Shown piece after piece: positions 43,110 through 53,000 of a DNA stretch of 64,000 nucleotides; positions within the stretch are counted from its first letter, which is position 1; each line of letters starts with the position of its first letter. This stretch comes from Sphingobacterium sp. UT-1RO-CII-1 (GTDB taxonomy: Bacteria > Bacteroidota > Bacteroidia > Sphingobacteriales > Sphingobacteriaceae): assembly GCF_026711005.1 (NCBI RefSeq), contig NZ_JAPPVJ010000005.1, positions 186,001-250,000 of the forward strand. The letters are read 5' to 3'. The notes below the pieces were generated by a model. That model was not told the origin of the DNA and did no database searches. It saw only the letters and a list, made by a program, of their open reading frames with translations. Both the position numbers and the translations under genes were made by a program.

Positions 43110-43673
43110 TTATATCCACCCTGTTTTTTTTCTCCAAATATTGTATTCTTTATCTTGACTATCTATAAGTTCAATTTGATCACAATCAGGAACGAGCATT
43201 ATTTGTTCATCAGACAAAATGGGTAGACCAGCTTCTAATCGATAGGCATTTATTTCCGAAGGGTTTTCTACAGGAAAAAGTACATCATTACTGATCATTT
43301 GTGTTCCGTATTTCTGTGGCTTACTTTGATAGACTAGGATCCTATCGTGCAAATAAGCTATATTTTTAAAGTCTAAATCGTCCTTATTTTCGAGCATTAA
43401 AACATAACAATTCTTCATAAAATCGGGTTCACCTATAGCATGCTGTACAATAAGCCAAGCTGCACCACTAGCCTCACGCCCCACCTTACTTATCGTAGGG
43501 TAGCCAATTTCAGAAATAATTATTTTTAACGCTTGACTATTAGCTTTATGTACTGCTTCCATTTCTGGATGATAACCTTTAGAAAGTTCTCCATCCATTA
43601 ACAGCTTCTCTCTTACAGATAAATCATTGTCGGCTAACTGGATTAACCTGATTGCTATTTCTTCATATAACAT
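43110..43673 (-). CDS. DUF6624 domain protein
   Basis: 187 residues with the family pattern: GYPTISKVGREASGAAWLIVQHAIGEPDF, then AYLHDRILVYQSKPQKYGTQMI. DUF6624 is widespread in Bacteroidota and unexplained; it is found near small secreted or island genes. No signal peptide. No partner gene is clear here. Confidence 0.75.
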   Translation of the reverse strand: MLYEEIAIRLIQLADNDLSVREKLLMDGELSKGYHPEMEAVHKANSQALKIIISEIGYPTISKVGREASGAAWLIVQHAIGEPDFMKNCYVLMLENKDDLDFKNIAYLHDRILVYQSKPQKYGTQMISNDVLFPVENPSEINAYRLEAGLPILSDEQIMLVPDCDQIELIDSQDKEYNIWRKKTGWI

Positions 43674-43806
43674 ATAATGAGTTTTAGAAGTATTTTATAA
43701 GTTGAATGATGTTAAAAATAATAGTAGTTGTTAAAACTATAAAGCCCTATCATTTTGATTTTTAATATATAAAAAAAGACTGAATAGCTTTCACTTAATA
43801 ATAATC

Positions 43807-44016
43807 CTATAAAAAAGGCATCTCCAAGAAAAGGTTGGTGTTGTACTGCCCCTCCATATTTATATCTACAGCTTTAGAAACAACAATATCGCTAGGGTAA
43901 TATGTATGAATTCCACTTACAGGCATCGCATCCCGTTCTTTTTCTTTCGAACAAGAAAAACCAAACAAAATGAAGACTAAAAATATTATTTTAAGTATAT
44001 GTTTTGGATAGACCAT
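43807..44016 (-). pseudogene. Truncated copy of the 34434 lipoprotein gene
   Basis: The first 66 codons match the lipoprotein at 34434-34988 almost exactly (MVYPKHILKIIFLVFILFGF, then SCSKEKERDAMPVSG). The 5' untranslated 50 bases match too. The match ends at EMP, after which the frame stops. Only the signal and the first part of the mature protein remain. Confidence 0.8.
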
Positions 44017-44126
44017 TATTTTAAAACTTATAAACTGGCAACATAATTAAACACAAGACTGCATAAAATGCGTCTTTTCAACTCATAATGCAGTTTAAAA
44101 ATGACTGATAAACTGGGGAGTTTTTC

Positions 44127-45290
44127 TTATTTACGTTTCGCATATAGGGCGCTTAGTCTCTTGGGTAAATGTTGAATATTTTGCTCGCACAATTTATATA
44201 ATTCAAGCCCCTTTTCTGTAAAACCGTATTTTTCAATATAGGCCTGCACAAAATCTCCTTGTAAACTCTGATGTTCGCCATCGCAAATTCGCAAATAATC
44301 ACAAAGGAGCGGATGATAAGCTTCACCTAAGAGGCCCAATGCAAATACAGCGAAGGTGCCTGGCATAGCGCAGTACTCGGCTTCTAGATCGTTGTACCAC
44401 TCAAATTCTTTCATGGCTAATTTTGCATACGCCTCGATCTGTGGGTGTAGGGAGGGCCAATTTACGGCATTGGCAAAGAGCTGATGGACACCTTTTTTAG
44501 GTAGAGATTTGATAAAAAGCCACTTTTTTTCAGGACTACTAAACTTGACGGAATAGGAAGATGGAAAACCGAAGGATAAAAGCTGACATAGAAAATCCAG
44601 AACCTGCCTATAGGCTTCTTCACTTTCTTCCTTGACACTGATCTTGATCGTAGCGAAGACATCATTGGCCGAACAGGTGACAATAGCACTTTTATATTGC
44701 CTTACTTCTAATGGTAGGTCTCCTGAACCATTTTTCTTTAAGTTTGCCGGCATCTTACTACCAAGAGCAGTAACTATTTTAAAAATACTTCCAGCTGCGT
44801 ACTGTCCGTCGCCACCTTTATATTTCACATTACAGACGGCAATATAGCAGGCAAACTTCAAATAGCTCTCCGGTAGCTGCCAGCTGGGTTCGCCCACCTT
44901 TAGCGTCCACTCGGGATAACCTTCTGTGCTTTTAACCTGCTCGAAAAACGGAGCCCGTATGGTGCGCTCTACCCAATAACGCAAAGTGGTGTCTACATCC
45001 CAGCTCCAGCCACATAGCTTCCGTATTTTTTCGGTGAATGTGACCGCTTTGTCGTAATCAAAATCGGCACCGCCTATTTTAAATAGATAATATTCAAAAG
45101 CAGCATTGACTAATATCTCACGACCTTGAACTCTAAAGCATGGATAAGATGGATAGCCTGGCTAATTACGGGTTTTTGCTAATCGGGCTTTGTCTTCTAA
45201 AATATCATCCACACAAGTATCAAAAATACCCCGTAATGAGGGCTCGTTCTTTATATCTTCAAAAATTAAATACTTTCTATCGTTTGCCAT
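44127..45290 (-). pseudogene. DUF6138 family gene with an in-frame stop at codon 43
   Basis: Reading from ATG at 45290 gives MANDRKYLIFEDIKNEPSLR up to codon 42, then TAG (45162-45164). The same frame continues without further stops for 344 codons to 44127 and has the length and character of DUF6138 proteins. Translation could restart at 44984 (285 residues). A single G-to-A change in TGG is enough to explain the stop. Function unknown; no signal peptide. Confidence 0.7.
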
Positions 45291-45436
45291 AGTTGTAGTA
45301 CGAGTTCTTTCTACTTAGAATTACAATAATAAGATAATCTATACGATTCTCAATTATACGATATAAAGAAACATTTAGCTTTCACCTTACTTTTAGTTAT
45401 AATCATTATATACTAGCTATCTATCTACATTATTAC

Positions 45437-46948
45437 TCATTTTAACAAACCATCAATCATCTCTTTTACTTTTTCATTTCCTGGAAAGCCTGTAAATTTC
45501 TTCACTAGCGTACCTTCTTTATTATATAATACATACGAAGGAATCCCCTCGAACCCGAAATGATTCATCATATAATACCACTGATCCTTGTTAAGATAAT
45601 AATGGTCGCTGCCAATTCCTTGTATCTTTGCTTCCCATAGCTTTTGGGGAGAAGACCCATTTGTGATATATACAAACACAACATTCTTATCTTTGAATTG
45701 CCCCTTTGTATCACTGAATTGATTCATTGCTTCCAAGCAAGGTCCACACCAGGTTGCCCAAAGGTCAATAAAAATCACCTTGCCCTTATATTTAGAAACA
45801 ATATTTTCGATAATCTGGTCTTGTGCTACGGTTGAGACATCATTGACAACAACAGGTGATTTTACTTTGTCTAGTTCGACAACCCGCTCGTTGTTTCTAA
45901 AAAGTATTTTTGCAATCTCTCCTACTTTCCAATAGTGGGCTATATGTGCTTTTTGCTTTTCGGTTAAGGGTTTTACCTGTTCATTGAGTTGCTGGCTATA
46001 AGCGTTGGCTGCCAAAATATCATAATACAGTCCATCCTCGAACCCGACTAAATCAGCTAAAATAACTTTTACCCTTGCTAGCCAAGAAGGAATGTCACTT
46101 TCTCCGATTGGAGGAAGATCTAGTATTTCATTTTGAAGAATAGTTTTCTGCATTTCAGGAAATGCAAACCTTTGCTGAACGTGTGGGTCGTTGAAGTTGA
46201 AATCTTTCAAGAAACTGAAGTACGTTCGCTCAATCTTTTGAATTGTAGGCTTACCAACGGTATCACGAGTTGTGTTACGATAATTCATTTTCATATAATC
46301 TTCGTATTCGAAGGCCGAATACAAATAATGATATAAACGATATTCTTCAGATATAATACGTTTGACTTCTTTTGAAAGTAAAGAGTCTTTATCTACAATA
46401 ACCTCTGATTTCTCGGACACCACACTCTTAGTATTATCAAGAAATTCGTCTAAACTTTTATCATATAACGGTGTAGGCGATCTCCCATATGCCATCATTT
46501 TATTTAAGACATCTACTATCCGGATTATTTCTGGTTTACTAAGGCTAGGATTAACCTCGACATTTTTTACTTCAAGATGGGAGTCATACGTTATATCAAG
46601 ATTAGTGACACCACCATTTACAGCTTCGACCATGAAAACCTTGTTAAAATTGAGGTCCGTGTATAGCAAAACAAATGTTGTATCAGTTTCCACATCAAAG
46701 TCCAGAGAGAACTCGCCAGATTGGTCAACAAGACAATCGTATGTACTGTACTGTCCTGAAATCAGAAGTGGAATTTTAAATTTAACTTGAATATCATTCT
46801 CACGAATGTCATCAGGAATTATGATTTTCCCTGTGATTTTGGAAGTGCCTGCAACTACATTTGTTGTGCTTGTATCCATACCTATTGTCTGATTACATGA
46901 CAAAAAGAATGCAATACAGCATAGAAAAATAAGCTTTATCTTAATCAT
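45437..46948 (-). CDS. TlpA-like thioredoxin lipoprotein
   Basis: 503 residues. A lipoprotein signal ends at LSC (Cys18). A long helical/beta N-terminal region (about 40-340) is followed by a TlpA domain with FIDLWATWCGPCLEAMNQF (C-G-P-C) and a cis-Pro segment EGIPSYVLYN. This two-part plan is common in Bacteroidota periplasmic thiol-disulfide proteins. No SusC/SusD genes are adjacent, unlike the paralogue at 20652. Likely inner- or outer-membrane anchored on the periplasmic face. Confidence 0.83.
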   Translation of the reverse strand: MIKIKLIFLCCIAFFLSCNQTIGMDTSTTNVVAGTSKITGKIIIPDDIRENDIQVKFKIPLLISGQYSTYDCLVDQSGEFSLDFDVETDTTFVLLYTDLNFNKVFMVEAVNGGVTNLDITYDSHLEVKNVEVNPSLSKPEIIRIVDVLNKMMAYGRSPTPLYDKSLDEFLDNTKSVVSEKSEVIVDKDSLLSKEVKRIISEEYRLYHYLYSAFEYEDYMKMNYRNTTRDTVGKPTIQKIERTYFSFLKDFNFNDPHVQQRFAFPEMQKTILQNEILDLPPIGESDIPSWLARVKVILADLVGFEDGLYYDILAANAYSQQLNEQVKPLTEKQKAHIAHYWKVGEIAKILFRNNERVVELDKVKSPVVVNDVSTVAQDQIIENIVSKYKGKVIFIDLWATWCGPCLEAMNQFSDTKGQFKDKNVVFVYITNGSSPQKLWEAKIQGIGSDHYYLNKDQWYYMMNHFGFEGIPSYVLYNKEGTLVKKFTGFPGNEKVKEMIDGLLK

Positions 46949-47379
46949 TGCTACTTAGGTTTAAACTCTGCCTAAACTTTTTTAAGCCCAACCAGATTAT
47001 ATTGTTTATCTTATAAATATTTGAACAGTACAAAAGAATTCAATAAATTCTTTTGACACCATAATTTGTCTTTTAATTGTATTCGTGATACCGCAAGTAG
47101 TTTCTTTACTGTTATAAAAATACTTATTAATATGTGAAGTTACAAAAGACCAACAAAGTCAAAACCTTATCGCATGCTATGAAAAATCAAACACAAAAGA
47201 AGTGAATTAACGCAACTTTTATATCTAGCTATTGAAAAAAGGCTTATAGAACTTACCATTCCAGCAAGCTCCGGTTATCCCGCACTAAAATAGCTGCACA
47301 GTTTACCGTACAGCTATTTTAGCCTATAGATGTTTCTAAATAATTTATACCTTTACTTTTATTCATAACAGACCATACC
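46949..47379. other. Intergenic stretch with an isolated hairpin
   Basis: No ORF in 430 bases. A 12-bp perfect inverted repeat, CTAAAATAGCTG (47285-47296) and CAGCTATTTTAG (47311-47322), lies 58 bases before the GH43 gene. It could end a lost transcript or sit in the GH43 leader. Confidence 0.45.
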
Positions 47380-48381
47380 ATGATAAAAAACCTATCAACA
47401 TTAGTTTTATTGTGCGGTATTTTGATGACAAATGCCCAAGAAAAAACAACAGTTGAGAAAGACTATGTTGCCTATCTTTTCAGTTACTTTACAGGAAATG
47501 CAGTTCATGAAGAACAAGTTCATTATGCTATTAGCAACGACGGCTACAATTATATTGCATTAAACGACAATAAACCCGTTATTACCTCAAAAGACATCAG
47601 TTCGACGGGTGGGGTAAGAGATCCTCATATCTTACGAAGAGATGATAATAAAGGTTTTTATATGGTACTGACCGACATGACTTCTTCCAAAGGCTGGGAG
47701 TCCAATCGTGCTATGATTTTGTTAAAATCCGAGAACCTGACAGATTGGACCTCAAGCGTCATTAATATTCAGGAACGATATAAGGATCAAGAGGATCTGT
47801 TGCGCGTATGGGCCCCTCAAACAGTTTTTGATAAAGAAGAAAACAAATACATGGTGTTCTGGTCTATGAAGCACGGAGATGGGTCTGACATTATCTACTA
47901 TGCTTATGCAAATGATGAATTCACAGACTTTATTGGAAACCCTAAGCCCTTATTTATACCCAAGAACAAAAAATCTTGTATTGACGGCGATATTATTTAC
48001 AAAGATGGATTGTACCATTTGTTTTATAAAACAGAAGATGATGGAAACGGCTTAAAAAAAGCGACAACAACAAGCTTAACTTCTGGGAAATGGGAGGAAC
48101 ACACCGACTATAAACAACAAACGACAGAGGCTGTTGAGGGCTCAAGTATATTTAAGCTAAACAATACAGAAAACTATATATTAATGTACGACGTGTATAT
48201 GAAAGGGACTTATCAATTCTGTAAAAGTGAAAATTTAGATGATTTTCAAGTTATCGATGAAGAGGTAAGTATGAATTTTCATCCGCGACATGGCAGTGTG
48301 ATCTCTCTAACGAAAAAAGAACTAGAGCATTTATTAACAACTTACGGCACACATGATGGTGTAGAAAGCGGACAAGAATAG
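47380..48381 (+). CDS. Glycoside hydrolase family 43-like exported enzyme
   Basis: 333 residues with a signal peptide (1-19). Five-bladed propeller landmarks of GH43 are present: the catalytic base Asp in GGVRDPHILR, the pKa-modulating Asp in SCIDGDIIYKDGLYHLFYK, and the acid Glu in TEAVEGSSIFKL. Family members cleave arabinofuranosides or xylosides from plant polysaccharides. No SusC/SusD pair or other glycan genes flank it, so it may act alone or be an island remnant. A second GH43 fragment follows immediately. Confidence 0.82.
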   Translation: MIKNLSTLVLLCGILMTNAQEKTTVEKDYVAYLFSYFTGNAVHEEQVHYAISNDGYNYIALNDNKPVITSKDISSTGGVRDPHILRRDDNKGFYMVLTDMTSSKGWESNRAMILLKSENLTDWTSSVINIQERYKDQEDLLRVWAPQTVFDKEENKYMVFWSMKHGDGSDIIYYAYANDEFTDFIGNPKPLFIPKNKKSCIDGDIIYKDGLYHLFYKTEDDGNGLKKATTTSLTSGKWEEHTDYKQQTTEAVEGSSIFKLNNTENYILMYDVYMKGTYQFCKSENLDDFQVIDEEVSMNFHPRHGSVISLTKKELEHLLTTYGTHDGVESGQE

Positions 48382-48545
48382 ATCCTGATGTATTTCAAGA
48401 TCCAGCAACTGGAAAATTCTATCTGTAATGGGGGAATGGCTATGGAGCTGTTAATCAATTAAATAACGATATGATTTCATTAAAAGAAAATACTATCAAA
48501 GAAATGACTCCAGATTTTAAAACATCACTCTTTACAGTAACTTGA
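48378..48545 (+). pseudogene. Fragment of a second GH43 gene
   Basis: Overlapping the stop of the preceding gene in another frame are codons for IDPDVFQDPATGKFYL, then a TAA, then WGNGYGAVNQLNNDMISLKE. This is the first-blade region of GH43 enzymes (DPDVF.DP.TGKYYLYWGNGY). The rest of the protein is missing. Confidence 0.72.
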
Positions 48546-48616
48546 TAACGACTTTGACCAAAACTATAGGTTGCTAGAATGGTCATCAAAAAAATATTTA
48601 TAAAAAACGCTTTCAT
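48546..48616 (-). pseudogene. Orphan signal-peptide start
   Basis: From ATG at 48616 the minus strand encodes MKAFFINIFLMTILATYSFG, a good signal peptide, then QSRYQ and runs into the antisense of the GH43 fragment. It appears to be the 5' end of an exported-protein gene cut at the junction near 48545. Confidence 0.5.
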
Positions 48617-48910
48617 ATCAATATTATAGTTTTTAATCAAAACCTGGCTGAACTGTTATTAATTAAAAGGGTATACTTGGTTACCAATTCCACGACCATA
48701 CCTACCGTCACTCTCACCCATCAAAGATATCTTTCAATTGTTTTACCTGTACTAAATTGAGCTTTTTAATAAAACATCTTCCTCTCTATCATCTTATTGA
48801 TTAAATACATTCACTTTATTTTAATTAACAACCCCATCCTCAATCATATACAAAACAACTGATCGTCGTACGTAAGGCATTACACTAATGTAATAGATAT
48901 ACACATCAAA
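48617..48910. other. Non-coding stretch
   Basis: About 290 A+T-rich bases in which I see no gene or clear signal. Confidence 0.4.
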
Positions 48911-48985
48911 AAAAACGCATGTTTAAGTAACAAGCGTTTTTATGTAATAGAATTATTAATAAAGCTCTAGCTGGAGCTTTTCGAT
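48911..48985 (-). pseudogene. Terminator and last codons of a lost Rpn-type gene
   Basis: The minus strand reads IEKL-like codons (ATCGAAAAGCTC) and TAGAG, followed by a hairpin AAAAACGC/GCGTTTTT with TTACTTAAAC in the loop and a T tract. The same arrangement follows the Rpn gene at 35087. The TAA stop has become CAG. This is the 3' scar of a third Rpn copy. Confidence 0.55.
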
Positions 48986-49062
48986 TTTACTTTATTGAGC
49001 CCTCTTGGGAATTTTTCCGTTAACAAACTAGTACACCTATCACTTAAGCGCTTGTAGTATCC

Positions 49063-49983
49063 CTACAAGCGTTTAGCACCGGCTCTGCCCCATTGTATGG
49101 ACAGCCCCAATTCGTGTGTGCTGTTACTGATAAAGCGGTTTAGCTCGCTATTTTTCAAATTCTGTTGATAGCTGTAGGCAAAACGGATATTCTTTAAGTT
49201 AAATTCGGCATGCCCCATCAAGTCACCGCGCTGCCTATAGCCGCCACCGATACCAAAGTTAGGCGTAAAGAAAATGAGGGCCGAGAAATCGAACTGTAAG
49301 CCTGTCACTTCCCGATAGCTGCTCAAAAGATTGGGGCGGATATAGATATTTTCGTCCAAATCAAAAATGGCAGCGGCGGATACATAAAACGTGTTATCAC
49401 GACCAAACTGACGCACATAATCAGAATCGTTGGAACCAAAGATAGCCCGAGGCATAGCAAAGCCAACATAATAACGGCCAGGCCGAACCAAAGATGCCGA
49501 AAGGCCGTAAAGCAAGGTGCCATACTGCATATCGCCAAAAGCAGGGTCCGAGGGATCCAGCGAGCTGTAATCGCCGCGCTGCTGGGTATAACCCAAGTTT
49601 ACACCCAAACCAAGATACTCCGACTCGGAAATCCGAAGCGTTTTGGTAAAATTAGCAGAAGCTTCGGTGCTCTGCTCCACACCTATTTTAAACTGTTTAG
49701 CATTTATACCTAAGACAATCCCCTGACTACCTAAAGCCATATTTGCGTTAAACCATATACTTTTGGGAGCTCCCTCCATACCTACCCATTGATGGCGGTA
49801 CAATAACGAGGCATCGCCTTCCCCTTGCTCCAAAAGTGAGTTAAAACTGGGATTCAAGGTTTTTGAAAATGATCCCGACAGTGCCGGGTCTATATACTGT
49901 TGTGCAAAACTGCTATTAGAGCAGACGAGCACTATCCATGCTACAAATAGGAAACCGTAAAACCCTTTATTACTTTTTATCAT
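49063..49983 (-). CDS. PorP/SprF family outer-membrane protein (1)
   Basis: 306 residues with a signal peptide (ending SSFAQ) and the family opening QQYIDPALSGSFSKTLNPSF, then YRHQWVGMEGAPKSIWFNAN. An outer-membrane beta barrel ends with LGLSIQWGR. PorP/SprF proteins stay with T9SS type-B cargo and help hold or export it at the cell surface. The gene starts 26 bases after the stop of the giant cargo gene, forming a cargo-partner pair. An inverted repeat CGCTTGTAG/CTACAAGCG (49049-49071) overlaps its stop codon. Confidence 0.88.
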   Translation of the reverse strand: MIKSNKGFYGFLFVAWIVLVCSNSSFAQQYIDPALSGSFSKTLNPSFNSLLEQGEGDASLLYRHQWVGMEGAPKSIWFNANMALGSQGIVLGINAKQFKIGVEQSTEASANFTKTLRISESEYLGLGVNLGYTQQRGDYSSLDPSDPAFGDMQYGTLLYGLSASLVRPGRYYVGFAMPRAIFGSNDSDYVRQFGRDNTFYVSAAAIFDLDENIYIRPNLLSSYREVTGLQFDFSALIFFTPNFGIGGGYRQRGDLMGHAEFNLKNIRFAYSYQQNLKNSELNRFISNSTHELGLSIQWGRAGAKRL

Positions 49984-50009
49984 TACTGCTATTTTCTTAT
50001 CGTGTCTAA

Positions 50010-53000
50010 TTATTTTCTCACTACAAAATACCCTTTATCATAAAGCCACTTTCCGTTTATCTTCACCTCAAGCACATAAAAATAAGTGCCGTTAGGAACA
50101 GGCCGACCTGCTTTGGTTCCGTCGAAAATAATGGTTGCATTGTCATAGCCTTCAAAACTTTGGATGACCGCTCCGTTGGCGTCAAAAACAACAAATTTAT
50201 TCTCTGGATACTGTTCTATACCTTCAATACGCAGAAATTCATTGATGCCGTCGCCGTTAGGCGATACTGCTGGATGTACACGCACAGGAAGTTTGGCTTC
50301 TTTATCATTTAATACACGTAACTCTCGTATGACAGGATCAGCTGCGTGATAGTTTGCATCCCCATCCTGTTCGGCCCGGACCATCGTTACACCCACTCCC
50401 AGAACCTCTACCTCCTGCCCTGCGGTCACTATAGCCACCAAGTCATTATCACTGTATAAACGGATAGGGAGAGGGTTGTTACTCTGTATATCCAGCTGTA
50501 AGGAACCCACATCCCGACTTACTGGTGTGATCTCTGCAAATTGAAGAAAGCTAACTGCTTTTTCAATGCGCAGCTTGGCTGTCAATATAGAATCTTGGTA
50601 ATTGTTACCACCATCGATCATAGCCGTAACCGTATATTCGCCTGCTTCAGTTTTACCGTTTTCCCTATAGTCGACGTAAGTCCCCTCAGGTAGACCAATC
50701 ACTTTCAAAGCCTTGACTGAACCATCATACACAAAAGCCCCATCCATAAAGGTAAGAGCAGGCAATGCCGCTTTGGTAATAGTCAATTTTGCAACCTGTG
50801 ACCCGCTTATATAGTTAATCCCGCCAGCTATAGTAGCCGTAACCGTATATTCGCCTGCTTCACTTTGCTTATTGTTACTGTAGGATACAGAAACGCCATC
50901 GGGCAAGGTACCCTCTATAGCCAGGGATTTCGCTGTACCGTCGTACACAAAGTGGGCATCGCCGAAAGTAATGCCTGCGATAGTAGCTGGCTCAATGCGC
51001 AGCTGGGCTGTCAATATAGAATCTTGGTAATTGTTACCACCATCGATCATAGCCGTAACCGTATATTCGCCTGCTTCGGTTTTACCGTTTTCCCTATAGT
51101 CGACGTGAGTCCCCTCAGGTAGACCAATCACTTTCAAAGCCTTGACTGAACCATCATACACAAAAGACCCATCCATAAAGGTAAGAGCAGGCAATGCCGC
51201 TTTGGTAATAGTCAATTTTGCAACCTGTGACCCGCTTATATAGTTAATCCCGCCAGCTATAGTAGCCGTAACCGTATATTCGCCTGCTTCACTTTGCTTA
51301 TTGTTACTGTAGGATACAGAAACGCCATCGGGCAAGGTACCCTCTATAGCCAGAGATTTCGCTGTACCGTCGTACACAAAGTGGGCATCGCCGAAAGTAA
51401 TGCCTGCGATAGTAGCTGGCTCAATGCGCAGCTTGGCTGTTAGTATAGAATCTTGGTAATTTTTACCTCCATCGATCATAGCCGTAACCGTATATTCACC
51501 TGCTTCACTTTGTTTATTGTTACTGTAAGAAACAGAAACGCCATCGGGCAAGGTACCCTCTATAGCCAGAGATTTCGCTGTACCGTCGTACACAAAGTGG
51601 GCATTGCCGAAAGTAATGCCTGCGATAGTAGCTGGCTCAATGCGCAGCTTGGCTGTCAGTATAGAATCTTGGTAATTTTTACCACCATCGATCATAGCCG
51701 TAACCGTATATTCGCCTGCTTCGCTATGCTTATTGTTACTATAAGATACGGAAGCACCATCGGGCAATGTACCCTCTATAGCAAGGGATTTTGCTGTACC
51801 ATCGTATACCAAGTGGGTATCGCCGAAAGTAATGCCTGCGATAGTAGCTGGATCAATGCGCAGCTTGGCTGTCAATATGGAATCGTGATAATTATGCCCC
51901 CCAGCTATAGTAGCCGTCACCGTATATTCGCCTACTTCGCTATGCTTATTGTTGCTATAAGAGACGAAAGTGCCATCGGGCAATGTACCCCCTATAGCTA
52001 GGGATTTTGCTGTGCCATCGTATACCAAATGGGCATCGTCGAAAGTAATGCCTGCGATAGCAGCTGGATCAATGCGCAGCTGGGCTGTCAATATAGAATC
52101 GTGGTAATTGTTGCCACCATCAACCATAGCCGTCACCGTATATTCGCCTGCTTCGCTATGCTTATTGTTACTATAAGATACGGAAGCACCATCGGGCAAT
52201 GTACCCTCTATAGCAAGGGATTTTGCTGTACCATCGTATACCAAGTGGGTATCGTCGAAAGTAATGCCTGCGATAGCAGCTGGCTCAATGCGCAGCTGGG
52301 CTGTCAATATAGAATCGTGGTAATTATTGCCACCATCAACGATAGCCGTCACCGTATATTCGCCTGCTTCGCTATGCTTATTGTTGCTATAAGATACGGA
52401 AGCACCATCGGGCAATGTACCCCCTATAACTAGGGATTTTGCTGTGCCATCATACACAAAAGACGCATCCATAAAGGTAAGAGCAGGCAATGCCGCTTTG
52501 GTGATAGTCAATTCTGCAACCTGTGACCCGTTTATATAGTTAATCCCGCCATCGATTACGGCCGTGACCGTATAGGTACCTGCTTCGGTCTGACCGTTGT
52601 CTATGTAATGATCTACTTTAGCACCGTCTGGTAGTCCATAAGCCGTCAGCGAATGGGCCGAGCCATCGTATTCAAATGTATCACCTTCAAAACGGAATAC
52701 GGGTAATCCTATTTTATCGATCGTCAATACACCTGCTGTGTAAGTTATACTATAATTTCTTGACAACAGTCCCTTTGGCAGGATACTATAAGTGCCTGCA
52801 TCAATCGCTCCCTGGCTATCGCCGGTATAGCTCAACCGACCATCCAGTAATGCCTCCGTTTCCCCATCAACAAACCCCTCATAATCTACACTGTTCCCAC
52901 CGGAATACGCCACACCGTCATAATCTTTAGTATCCGCCCTAGCTGTAACTTTTAATGCAGCTGGTGTAACAACCCCGATATTGGCCTTCAGCGCCAACGT

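Noticed and set aside
50865..52433. Plus-strand frames of 85, 182 and 134 residues with repeated pattern
   Set aside because: They are the antisense of the tandem MBG modules in the giant minus-strand gene.
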